7,735 bases of DNA from JAJCYE01 sp036260105 (lineage in GTDB: Bacteria; Actinomycetota; CADDZG01; JAHWKV01): the NCBI GenBank assembly GCA_036260105.1, contig DATAAN010000185.1, forward strand, positions 1 to 7,735, written 5' to 3'. The notes beneath the pieces were generated by a model that had not been told where the DNA came from, ran no database searches, and was given only the letters and a program-made list of their open reading frames with translations. A program made the translations under genes and the position numbers. The first letter of the stretch is position 1. Each line of letters begins with the position of its first letter. Of this stretch, positions 1 to 6,071 are shown in pieces.

Positions 1-1254
1 GGCGTCCAGGAACTCCATACGCTCCAGAAGCTCTCCGCAGAGCAGGTTGAGGCGGCCGAGCTCCGCCTGAAGCTCGCGCCCGAGCCGTATCTGGGCAGGA
101 CTGGGGGGGCGGAAGAAGTCGGTGATCGGGTTCCGGCTGTAACGGCTGGTCGGAGCCGGCGGTGGCAGCTTTGCCTCGTCCAGCTGCTCCAGCGCCTCGG
201 CCAACCGGGCGGGAAGAGGGCCGGGGTCCCGGCCGGTCTGCTCGGCGAGCCTACGCCGGTCCAGGATCGCCTGCTGCAGGATGGCCACCCACCGGCGCCG
301 CTCGCCGGCAACCTGCCGGAGCTGGCCGACCGCCTGCTCCCAGTTGCGGCTGACGAATGCGTGCCCGTAAGGCTGGCCCCGGTTGGCACGGACCAGGTTG
401 GCCAGGGCGACCGCGGTCAGGCGCAGGCGGGCACCCACCGGCCCCGGCATGGTGGCCGCCCTGCCGATCAAGACCAGCTTCATCCCCAGGCCGATCCGGT
501 AAAGGTCGAAGGTTGACACCCATGTCGCCAGCACGGTTCCGCCGGTGACGACCGCCAGGCGGTAGGACCGAAGCACCTCGGGCAGGGCGACGATCCGGCC
601 CAGCCGGCACAGCTGGGTGCAGACGTCGGTCTCCCACCAGAAGATGTGCGGACGGCCCTTGAAGGTCCGTTCCGGCAGCGTGACCGACGCGAGCGCCCTC
701 CGGCGGATGACGCCGTAGATTGTCAGGCTCTCGATCCAGCTGTGCGGCCAGCGGAAGTACTCCTCACGGCTGCGGGGCCACCGCTCCGGAGCGATCTGGG
801 GGAAATCCACCGTGTCGCCGGCCACCCCGTACTCGCTTCCGATCAGCCGGAACCCGGTCGTGCAGGCGACGACGTCCGGATGCGTCTGCAGGTAGCCCAC
901 CACCTTGGACAGGTACTGCGGGCTCGACAGGGTGTCGTCGTGCGCCAGCCAGGTGAAGTACTCGCCGCGGGCCTCCTCCAGCGCCTTGCGGAAGTTGCCC
1001 ATGAGTCCGATGTTCTGCGGGTTGCGGACGTGGCGGATCCGGGCGTCGGCCGCCGCGAACCGCCGGGCTACCTCCGCGGTGCCGTCCTCGGAGGCGTTGT
1101 CACAGATGACCAGCTCCCAGCCGGCGAAGTCCTGCGCCAACACGGAGCGGATGGCCTCGGCAAGGTGTTCCTCGCCGTTGTAGACGGGGATGCCGACGGT
1201 GACGACCGGCTCGGACGGGGGAGCGTCGGGAGCGGTCGGTTCGCCGGCGGCCAT
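1..1254 (-). CDS. GT-A: family 2 glycosyltransferase with C-terminal FFRPP extension (partial, C-terminus off left edge)
   Basis: The frame is open from ATG at 1254 to the window edge, giving 418 residues without a stop. The N-terminal half is a GT-A fold transferase of family GT2, which moves a sugar from a nucleotide-sugar donor to an acceptor, usually at the inner face of the membrane. Visible motifs are GIPVYN (21-26, first strand), DNASEDGT (52-59, nucleotide site), GEYFTWLAHDD (97-107, AHDD being the DxD-like metal site) and WWETD (206-210, likely acceptor-site acid). No signal peptide or clear membrane span is seen. After about residue 300 comes a charged helical region, then FFRPPSP (380-386) and another helix, a layout shared with GT-B. 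By alignment with GT-B only about a dozen residues are missing. It is divergent from SDR-1, 77 bp away. ATG is chosen because a TAnnnT box lies 6 bp upstream and no earlier start is needed. The family is secure; donor and acceptor are unknown. Confidence 0.93.
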   Translation of the reverse strand, partial: MAAGEPTAPDAPPSEPVVTVGIPVYNGEEHLAEAIRSVLAQDFAGWELVICDNASEDGTAEVARRFAAADARIRHVRNPQNIGLMGNFRKALEEARGEYFTWLAHDDTLSSPQYLSKVVGYLQTHPDVVACTTGFRLIGSEYGVAGDTVDFPQIAPERWPRSREEYFRWPHSWIESLTIYGVIRRRALASVTLPERTFKGRPHIFWWETDVCTQLCRLGRIVALPEVLRSYRLAVVTGGTVLATWVSTFDLYRIGLGMKLVLIGRAATMPGPVGARLRLTAVALANLVRANRGQPYGHAFVSRNWEQAVGQLRQVAGERRRWVAILQQAILDRRRLAEQTGRDPGPLPARLAEALEQLDEAKLPPPAPTSRYSRNPITDFFRPPSPAQIRLGRELQAELGRLNLLCGELLERMEFLDA

Positions 1255-1266
1255 AGCCGTATCGTA
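1255..1266 (-). promoter_or_regulatory. Putative leaderless -10 element for GT-A
   Basis: On the minus strand TACGAT (1266-1261) fits the TAnnnT -10 consensus and is separated from the GT-A ATG by exactly 6 bp, which would put transcription start on or next to the A of the start codon. No Shine-Dalgarno sequence precedes the ATG, consistent with a leaderless message. No -35 box is recognisable. GT-B has the same arrangement at the same spacing, which raises the likelihood that it is real. Confidence 0.5.
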
Positions 1267-1275
1267 AGCGCCGCC

Positions 1276-1295
1276 GCCCGGCGGGATGCCCGGCG
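1276..1295. repeat. Short direct repeat in the GT-A/SDR-1 divergent gap
   Basis: GCCCGGCG occurs twice, at 1276-1283 and 1288-1295, 12 bp start to start, between the divergent GT-A and SDR-1 genes. The second copy continues as GCCCGGCGAT. A near copy, GCCCGGGCGAT, lies at 3485-3495 in the GT-B/SDR-2 gap. A regulator site is possible, but in DNA this rich in G and C such words also arise by chance. Confidence 0.3.
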
Positions 1296-1296
1296 A

Positions 1297-1302
1297 TACA
1301 CT
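1297..1302 (+). promoter_or_regulatory. Possible -10 element for SDR-1
   Basis: TACACT fits TAnnnT and lies 29 bp before the SDR-1 ATG, which would give a leader of about 23 nt carrying the AAGGA ribosome site at 1320-1324. No -35 box is evident. The placement parallels GATAAT ahead of SDR-2. Confidence 0.35.
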
Positions 1303-1331
1303 CGGGCGTTCCCGGACCTAAGGACTCGCTC

Positions 1332-2186
1332 ATGACGCTGGAAGGCAAGGGCGCTCTCGTCACCGGCGCCACATCGGGCATCGGTGAGGCCGTCGCCTTG
1401 CGGCTGGCGGGCCAGGGGGCAGACCTCCTCGTTAGCGGCCGGGACTCCGGCCGTGGCGAGGAGCTCGCCCGCCGGCTGGCGGACGCCGGAGCCGGCCGCA
1501 GCCGCTTCGTGAAGGCGGACCTGAGCGTCGCCGGCGAGGCCCTGCAGCTCGCCGCGGCGGCGGAGAGCTGGCTGGACGGTGTCGACGTCCTGGTCAACAA
1601 CGCCGCCACCGGAGGAGCCGGCCCGAGCACGGATATCCCCATCGAGGACTGGGAGGCGGTCTTCGCCCTCAACGTCCGGGCGCCCTACCTGCTGTCGACA
1701 GCCGTGATGACGAAGATGTCGGAGCGGCGCCACGGCGTGGTGGTCAACGTCACGAGCTCGGTGGCGTACCGGGGCTGGCCCGGATATGCGGCTTATGCGT
1801 CGTCGAAGGCAGCGCTCGACGCGATGACCCGGTGCTGGTCTGCCACCTACGGGTTGTGGGGGGTCCGGGTGAACGCCGTGTCCCCCGGCCCCGTGCTGAC
1901 GCCGGGCACCCTGCGGGACTCCACTCCCGAGGACATCGCGCAGTTCTGCAGCACCTTCGGCCTCGGGCGTTACGGGGAGCCGGAGGAGGTGGCGGCAGCG
2001 GTGGCTTTCCTCGCCGGCCCGCAGGCCGACTACATCCATGGGACCACGCTGCACGTCGACGGCGGGATGCTCGAGACCTTCGGCTACCAACCGATCTCGG
2101 TGCGCGATGTGGCCGGGGAGGCGTCCCGCAGGCCGTCTGCCTTGCCGGAGTCCCGCCGCCGGCTGTTCCCCCGCTTCCGCCCCTAG
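1332..2186 (+). CDS. SDR-1: short-chain dehydrogenase/reductase (FabG-like)
   Basis: A 284-residue classical SDR, a cytosolic NAD(P)H-dependent oxidoreductase acting on a carbonyl or hydroxyl. The cofactor motif TGATSGIG is at 11-18, and NNAA at 89-92 replaces the usual NNAG. The catalytic tetrad is complete with family spacing: N114, S142, Y155, K159 (YASSK). A typical SPGPVLTPG follows the active site (184-192), and HVDGG is at 241-245. The ATG at 1332 has AAGGA (1320-1324) 7 bp upstream. The last 35 or so residues, after the normal SDR end, form an Arg/Pro-rich tail (SRRPS, ESRRRLFPRFRP) absent from SDR-2. The TAG stop shares CTAG with the stop of convergent GT-B. The closest relative here is SDR-2, roughly half identical by eye. 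The family is certain. The substrate is unknown; beside glycosyltransferases a sugar or lipid-linked carbonyl is plausible, while a stand-alone 3-oxoacyl-ACP reductase is the generic alternative. Confidence 0.95.
   Translation: MTLEGKGALVTGATSGIGEAVALRLAGQGADLLVSGRDSGRGEELARRLADAGAGRSRFVKADLSVAGEALQLAAAAESWLDGVDVLVNNAATGGAGPSTDIPIEDWEAVFALNVRAPYLLSTAVMTKMSERRHGVVVNVTSSVAYRGWPGYAAYASSKAALDAMTRCWSATYGLWGVRVNAVSPGPVLTPGTLRDSTPEDIAQFCSTFGLGRYGEPEEVAAAVAFLAGPQADYIHGTTLHVDGGMLETFGYQPISVRDVAGEASRRPSALPESRRRLFPRFRP
2183..2186. other. Shared CTAG: overlapping convergent stop codons
   Basis: The palindrome CTAG gives TAG to SDR-1 on the plus strand (2184-2186) and TAG to GT-B on the minus strand (2185-2183). 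The coding regions overlap by 4 bp, so no intergenic terminator can exist between these convergent genes. Confidence 0.95.
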
Positions 2187-3454
2187 CCGGCCTCGATGAA
2201 GGAAAGCAAAGCACCGGCCTCCCGGTCGGCGTCCTCGACGGCGCCGAGCAGCTTCTCGCAGTAGGCAACCAGCTCCCGCGACCGGACATCGATCTCGGTG
2301 TAACGGGCGACGACCTCGGGCGCGGGAGGGCGGAAGAAGGCCTTCAGGGGTGGGGGGGAAGGGTCGGCGGCGAGCACCTCGACCGCCCGGCCTGCCACCG
2401 CACCGGAGCCGGGTTCCCGCTGTTCGCCGGCCGTCGGCGCCCCGACTCCCCGTTCTTCCAGGATCCTTCGGCGGGCCGAGATCTCGTCCTGCAGGCGCTC
2501 CAACAGGCGTCTGCGCTCGTGCGCCGTCCGCAGCAGCATCGCAAGCCGGCGCTCGGCCAGCCGGGTGGCGTACCGGTGGTCGAACCTCCTGCGAAATGTG
2601 GGCTTGGGGAAGTTGGCGATGGCGACCCCGGCCAGCCGCAGGCGCTCCAACGGAGGACCCGGTGCCCGTACCGCACGCCGGAGCAGCGCCGCCTTGGTCT
2701 CCAGATCCAGCAGCCAAAGGTCGAAGGGGGAGACTCCCCGTCCTATCAGCCGGGCGGCAGAGGCGGCCGAGGACCGGTAGGTCCGCATCGGCTGCGGCAG
2801 CACCACGACCCTGGACCGGCACGCCACCTCGGTCAGCACGCCGATCTCCCAGCAGAAGACGGCAGGCCGTCCGGTGTTGGTGCTTTCCGGCATAGGCAAC
2901 TGGGCCAGCAGGCTTCGCCGGAAGACGCCGTGGCTGCACATCTCCAGCCACTCCTGCGGCCAGTCGAACAGGTCACGCCGTGCCTGGTCCCACGGCCGGT
3001 CCGGGTGAAGCTCGGGAAAGCGCACGACGCTGGACGTGCCGTCGGGCCTCAGCAGTTGCACCTCGGTGTGGCACAGGCCAACCTCGGGGTGGCGCGTCAG
3101 GTAGCCGGCCGTCGTGCTGAGGTACGCCGGGTCGGAGATGAGGTCGTCGTGGCCGAGCCACGTGAAGTACTCACCGCGGGCGAGGTCCCGGACCCGGCGG
3201 AAGTTGGGGAGCAATCCGATGTTCTCGGCGTTGCGAAGGTAGCGAACTCTCGGGTCGTGGGCGGCGAACTCGGTGGCGATGGCCGGTGTAGCGTCGTCGG
3301 AGGCGTTGTCGCAGACGAGCACCTCCAACGCGGGATAGTCCTGTGCCAGGACCGACTGCAGAGCCTCCTCCAGATGCGCGGCGCCGTTGTAGACCGGCAT
3401 GCCGACTGTCACGAGCGGCAGCGGCCTTCCGTCAGCCTCTCCGGTGTCGCCCAT
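2183..3454 (-). CDS. GT-B: family 2 glycosyltransferase with C-terminal FFRPP extension
   Basis: A 423-residue paralogue of GT-A, complete in the window. The GT2 catalytic domain shows GMPVYN (18-23), DNASDDAT (49-56) and GEYFTWLGHDD (94-104, GHDD being the DxD-like metal site). CWE at 201-203 takes the place of the WWETD acid region of GT-A. Residues about 290-335 are rich in Arg, Glu and Leu and look helical or coiled-coil. A low-complexity Gly/Ala/Pro linker follows, then FFRPPAP (373-379) and a final acidic helix to residue 423. No signal peptide or membrane span is seen, so a cytosolic, probably membrane-associated transferase is inferred. The frame stays open far upstream (to 4264), but the GT2 fold begins directly after ATG 3454, which has a TAnnnT box 6 bp upstream. 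The stop TAG (2185-2183) lies inside the CTAG shared with SDR-1. It is divergent from SDR-2. Sugar donor and acceptor cannot be read from the sequence. Confidence 0.94.
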   Translation of the reverse strand: MGDTGEADGRPLPLVTVGMPVYNGAAHLEEALQSVLAQDYPALEVLVCDNASDDATPAIATEFAAHDPRVRYLRNAENIGLLPNFRRVRDLARGEYFTWLGHDDLISDPAYLSTTAGYLTRHPEVGLCHTEVQLLRPDGTSSVVRFPELHPDRPWDQARRDLFDWPQEWLEMCSHGVFRRSLLAQLPMPESTNTGRPAVFCWEIGVLTEVACRSRVVVLPQPMRTYRSSAASAARLIGRGVSPFDLWLLDLETKAALLRRAVRAPGPPLERLRLAGVAIANFPKPTFRRRFDHRYATRLAERRLAMLLRTAHERRRLLERLQDEISARRRILEERGVGAPTAGEQREPGSGAVAGRAVEVLAADPSPPPLKAFFRPPAPEVVARYTEIDVRSRELVAYCEKLLGAVEDADREAGALLSFIEAG

Positions 3455-3466
3455 GGCGCGATGGTA
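3455..3466 (-). promoter_or_regulatory. Putative leaderless -10 element for GT-B
   Basis: On the minus strand TACCAT (3466-3461) fits TAnnnT and is followed by 6 bp and then the GT-B ATG, the same geometry as at GT-A. No Shine-Dalgarno sequence is present. A GCGGCG-rich stretch precedes the box in both copies. No -35 box is recognisable. Confidence 0.5.
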
Positions 3467-3483
3467 GCCGCGCCGCAGGGTGG

Positions 3484-3493
3484 CGCCCGGGCG
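3484..3493. repeat. 10-bp palindrome in the GT-B/SDR-2 divergent gap
   Basis: CGCCCGGGCG is a perfect palindrome lying centrally between the two divergent starts, just upstream of the GATAAT box of SDR-2. It overlaps GCCCGGGCGAT, which resembles GCCCGGCGAT at 1288-1297 in the first module. It could be an operator, but such GC palindromes are common in DNA of this composition. Confidence 0.3.
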
Positions 3494-3500
3494 ATGGGCG

Positions 3501-3506
3501 GATAAT
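3501..3506 (+). promoter_or_regulatory. Probable -10 element for the SDR-2/GT-C/GT-D operon
   Basis: GATAAT is a good -10 hexamer in otherwise GC-rich DNA. It lies 26 bp before the SDR-2 TTG, giving a predicted leader of about 20 nt that contains the ribosome site at 3521-3526. No convincing -35 box is seen. Confidence 0.45.
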
Positions 3507-3520
3507 CGACCTCTGCCCGG

Positions 3521-3526
3521 AAAGGA
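3521..3526 (+). promoter_or_regulatory. Ribosome binding site fixing the TTG start of SDR-2
   Basis: AAAGGA lies 6 bp before TTG at 3533. There is no ATG or GTG between the -10 box and the cofactor motif of the protein, so this site decides for the TTG start. Confidence 0.75.
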
Positions 3527-3532
3527 TCCAGC

Positions 3533-4324
3533 TTGAGTTTGCAATCCACCTCCGTCCTGGTCACCGGCTCGACGTCCGGCATCGGCCAGTCCATCGCCGA
3601 GCGCTTCGTCGCCGAGGGTGCCGACGTGGTCGTGACCGGGCGGGACGCAACCCGCGGCAGGGCCGTCGCCCGCTGGCTCGACGCCCTGGGACCGGGACGG
3701 TGCAGCTTCCTGGCGGCCGACCTCGGTACCCTGGATGGCCCCGGGCGGCTTGCGGAGGCCGCGGAGGAGCGGCTGAGCGGGGTGGACGTGCTGGTCAACA
3801 ACGCCGGCATCTACAAGGTGGACGGCGCTCCCCTGAGTGCTGCCGACTTCGACGAGATGATGAACCTCAACGTGAGGGGCGCCCACCTCCTGACCACGGC
3901 GCTCCTGCCGAGGATGGCGGAGCGGGGCAGGGGAGCGGTCGTTAACGTCACCAGCCCCGTGGCTTACCGGGGCTATCCGGGGATGGCGGCGTATGCGGCC
4001 ACCAAGGGTGCACTCGACATGCTGGCAAAGTGCTGGGCAGCCGAGTTCGGCAAGTCGGGCGTCCGGGTGAACGCCCTCTCGCCGGGTCCGGTGATGACAC
4101 CGGGCGTCGAGAAGCTGATCGGCACCGGGGAGGAGGCTCCCAAGGACGTTCTGGCGCGCACCAACCTGGTCGCGGGGCGGGTCGCGACCGGCAACGACAT
4201 CTCGGCCGCCGTGCTGTATCTGGCCAGTCCGGAGGCGGCCTACGTGAACGGGAGCACACTCCACGTCGACGGCGGAATGAACGGCGTCGGCTCTCTGTGG
4301 GGAACCAACGAGGACGTGCCATGA
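3533..4324 (+). CDS. SDR-2: short-chain dehydrogenase/reductase (FabG-like), TTG start
   Basis: A 263-residue classical SDR using NAD(P)H. The nucleotide motif TGSTSGIG is at 11-18, NNAG at 89-92, and the catalytic residues are N113, S141, Y154 and K158 (YAATK) at canonical spacing. SPGPVMTPG follows the active site, and the C-terminal HVDGG is present. The length is normal for the family, without the tail of SDR-1. Around the active site it shares NVTS-VAYRG, PG-AAYA and ALD----CW with SDR-1, marking a duplicated pair. Translation starts at TTG with AAAGGA 6 bp upstream. The stop TGA overlaps the ATG of GT-C (ATGA at 4321-4324), so it probably heads a three-gene operon with GT-C and GT-D. 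The substrate is unknown; translational coupling to two transferases suggests a reduction step in the same glycan pathway, which is inference. Confidence 0.95.
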   Translation: MSLQSTSVLVTGSTSGIGQSIAERFVAEGADVVVTGRDATRGRAVARWLDALGPGRCSFLAADLGTLDGPGRLAEAAEERLSGVDVLVNNAGIYKVDGAPLSAADFDEMMNLNVRGAHLLTTALLPRMAERGRGAVVNVTSPVAYRGYPGMAAYAATKGALDMLAKCWAAEFGKSGVRVNALSPGPVMTPGVEKLIGTGEEAPKDVLARTNLVAGRVATGNDISAAVLYLASPEAAYVNGSTLHVDGGMNGVGSLWGTNEDVP

Positions 4325-5133
4325 GCGCCGACGTCTCCGTCGTCGTCGCGGTGCTGGACAACGCCTCCACCCTGCAGCGCTGCCTGGACAGCATCCGCAG
4401 CCAGGAGGGCCCGTCGGTTGAGGCGGTGGTCATCGACGGCGGCTCCACCGATGGCAGCCTGGAGGTGGTCAGGGCCAATGCGCACTGGCTGAGCCACTGG
4501 GAGACAGGGGCGGACCGGGGCATCTACTCCGCCTGGAACAAGGCTCTGCAGCACGTGTCCGGGCGATGGGTGGCGTTTCTCGGCGCCGACGACTACTACC
4601 TGGACGGCGGCGCCGTGCGTGACCTGGCGGAGCTGGGGGATGGGGAGGACTCCGATCTGGTGTGCGGTCGGATCTGGTACGTCGACCGCCGGGGGCAGCG
4701 GCAGTTCACCCACGGCCAGCCGTGGAGCTGGGAGCGGATGAAGCGGAAGCACTCGGTTGCCCATACCGGAATGCTGCACCGGTCTGAGCTCTTCCGGCGG
4801 TTCGGCTCGTTCGACGAAGACCTCAGGATCGCAGGGGACTACGAGTTCCTGATGCGGCTGGGTCCGTCGGCCTCTGCCTCCTTTCTCGACCGGGTCTACC
4901 TCGCAATGGGCAACGAGGGCGTCAGCTCATCGCACGCCCTGGACACCCTGCGCGAGGTCAGGCGGATCCAGAGCAGGCATCCCGACATCGGACCGGCCGC
5001 CGCCTGGGCGAACTTCCTACGTGAGGTCGCCGTCCACGGGTACTGGCAGGGCCGGCGAGCGCTGGACCGCAACCCGCTCGTCTGCGCCCTCAAGTCGGCG
5101 AGGCGCAACGCCCGTCCGGCGGGCGGGCGGTGA
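4321..5133 (+). CDS. GT-C: family 2 glycosyltransferase, WfgS-like
   Basis: A 270-residue single-domain GT2 enzyme. The strand VSVVVAVLDNASTLQRCLDS (5-24) opens the fold. DGGSTDG (39-45) is the nucleotide site, DRGIYSAWNKAL (65-76) matches the D-x-GIYDAMNKG signature of the WfgS-like GT2 subgroup, and GADD (88-91) is the DxD-like metal site. HTGMLHR (148-154) and GDYEFLMRL (172-180) complete the acceptor side. That subgroup is known from O-antigen and exopolysaccharide synthesis, adding one sugar to a lipid-linked acceptor on the cytosolic face. No membrane span or signal peptide is seen. The ATG has GAGGA about 7 bp upstream and overlaps the SDR-2 stop (ATGA); the stop overlaps the GT-D start (GTGA). 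It is a clear paralogue of GT-D, close to half identical by eye. Donor sugar is unknown. Confidence 0.95.
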   Translation: MSADVSVVVAVLDNASTLQRCLDSIRSQEGPSVEAVVIDGGSTDGSLEVVRANAHWLSHWETGADRGIYSAWNKALQHVSGRWVAFLGADDYYLDGGAVRDLAELGDGEDSDLVCGRIWYVDRRGQRQFTHGQPWSWERMKRKHSVAHTGMLHRSELFRRFGSFDEDLRIAGDYEFLMRLGPSASASFLDRVYLAMGNEGVSSSHALDTLREVRRIQSRHPDIGPAAAWANFLREVAVHGYWQGRRALDRNPLVCALKSARRNARPAGGR

Positions 5134-5972
5134 GCCGACCGTACGACGTCACGGTGGTCGTCGCCTGTCTCAACGCGGCCTCCACCCTCCAGCGGTGCAT
5201 CGACAGCGTCACCGCGCAGCAGGGATTGGCCATCCAGCTCGTTGTCGCCGACGGCGGGTCGACAGACGGCACCGTGGACATCCTCGGGGACAACGACAGG
5301 GTGATCGACGACTGGCAGTCAGGCCCCGACAACGGGGTCTACGGAGCGTGGAACAAGGCGCTGGCCAAGGCGGCCGGCGACTGGGTCTGCTTTCTCGGCG
5401 CCGACGACGCCTTCGCCGGAGACGCAGTGCTGCAGCGGCTCGTGGAGGCAGGTCGCCGGGTCGAGTCCGACCTGGTGTGCAGCCGGGTCAGGTACCCGGA
5501 CGGCAAACTCGTCGGCCAGCCCTGGGAGTGGTCCAAGATGGTCCGCTTCATGTGCGTGGCACACCCTGGGATGCTGCACCGCCGGACTCTTTTCGAACGG
5601 TACGGCAACTTCTCCGAGCACTACCGCATCGCCGGCGACTACGAGTTCCTGCTGCGGCTCGGGCCGCAGGTGAAGGCTGCCTTCGTCGACGAGGCGACGG
5701 TGGAGGTGGGCGGGTCGGGCCTCAGCTCGGACACGCTCGCCTCGCTGAAGGAGATGCGCCTGGTTCAGGCCCGCCATCCCTCCGTGGGGCCGGTCCGCGC
5801 GGCCGCCAACTACGGGTACTGCCTGTTCGAGCGGGGGATCTGGGCGGCTCTGGACCGGGTCCCGTTCCCGGTCCCGCAGCACGCCGGTTTGCGCGCCGTG
5901 GGCGGCCTCCTGGGCCTCCACCGCCATGACTACGACCCCGAGCTACCGACCGGAGGCAAGAAGGGCGGCTGA
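5130..5972 (+). CDS. GT-D: family 2 glycosyltransferase, WfgS-like, GTG start
   Basis: A 280-residue paralogue of GT-C and the last gene of the SDR-2 operon. Motifs in order: VTVVVACLNAASTLQRCIDS (7-26), DGGSTDG (41-47), DNGVYGAWNKAL (67-78), GADD (90-93, metal site), AHPGMLHRR (144-152) and GDYEFLLRL (169-177). The C-terminal 40 residues are less conserved and end in a polar Gly/Lys tail. GTG at 5130 forms a GTGA overlap with the GT-C stop and only a weak GGCGGGCGG ribosome site precedes it, which suggests translational coupling. It is probably a cytosolic or peripheral membrane enzyme adding one sugar next to the one added by GT-C. Conserved catalytic motifs in both argue that both are active. 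Specificity cannot be inferred. A GC-rich hairpin starts 2 bp after its stop. Confidence 0.95.
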   Translation: MSRPYDVTVVVACLNAASTLQRCIDSVTAQQGLAIQLVVADGGSTDGTVDILGDNDRVIDDWQSGPDNGVYGAWNKALAKAAGDWVCFLGADDAFAGDAVLQRLVEAGRRVESDLVCSRVRYPDGKLVGQPWEWSKMVRFMCVAHPGMLHRRTLFERYGNFSEHYRIAGDYEFLLRLGPQVKAAFVDEATVEVGGSGLSSDTLASLKEMRLVQARHPSVGPVRAAANYGYCLFERGIWAALDRVPFPVPQHAGLRAVGGLLGLHRHDYDPELPTGGKKGG

Positions 5973-5974
5973 TC

Positions 5975-6003
5975 CGGCCGCCCTGGCTTCTCGCCGGCGG
6001 CCG
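5975..6003. terminator. Candidate terminator hairpin after GT-D
   Basis: CGGCCGCC (5975-5982) pairs perfectly with GGCGGCCG (5996-6003) across a 13-nt loop, starting just after the GT-D stop. On the plus strand it is followed by TATCGTT, not a real U-tract. A GC-rich stem with a poor U-tract is common at actinobacterial gene ends, and it could act in both directions in this convergent gap. Confidence 0.45.
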
Positions 6004-6030
6004 TATCGTTCGGGCGGCGGGAGATCGCCG

Positions 6031-6048
6031 GAGGACGTCCCGGTCCTC
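6031..6048. terminator. Weak candidate hairpin downstream of GT-E
   Basis: GAGGAC (6031-6036) pairs with GTCCTC (6043-6048) around a 6-nt loop, 23 bp past the GT-E stop on the minus strand. The stem is short and no U-tract follows, so the terminator role is uncertain. Confidence 0.25.
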
Positions 6049-6071
6049 GCTGGCTGCCGAATGCCGGAGGG

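Noticed and set aside
103..109. G7 runs at 103-109 and 2352-2358 as possible slippage or phase-variation sites
   Set aside because: Both lie in Pro-rich parts of GT-A and GT-B where the reading frame is intact on either side. Runs of seven are not unusual at this composition, and nothing shows variation.
1261..1300. Search for -35 boxes upstream of the -10-like elements
   Set aside because: No hexamer resembling TTGACA stands at 16-18 bp spacing in either divergent gap, so no full sigma-70-type promoter is claimed.
646..1335. Plus-strand open frame of 229 codons antisense to GT-A
   Set aside because: GT-A in this region has intact GT2 motifs through its whole length. The plus-strand frame shows no domain.
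1068..2951. Long minus-strand open frame of 627 codons antisense to SDR-1 and across GT-B
   Set aside because: The product is Arg/Gly/Ala-rich with no recognisable fold. SDR-1 and GT-B on the same DNA carry complete family motifs. Long antisense frames are expected at this GC content.
1832..3505. Plus-strand open frame of 557 codons over SDR-1 and antisense to GT-B
   Set aside because: It is out of frame with the SDR motifs and gives low-complexity protein, so it is a shadow of the two real genes.
3455..4264. Upstream extension of the GT-B frame to 4264
   Set aside because: The extension lies opposite SDR-2, encodes no known fold, and the GT2 domain begins right after ATG 3454, which has the promoter-like box.
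4030..4320. Upstream extension of the GT-C frame inside SDR-2
   Set aside because: The extension is out-of-frame SDR-2 sequence. ATG 4321 has a ribosome site, the typical GT2 N-terminus and an ATGA overlap.
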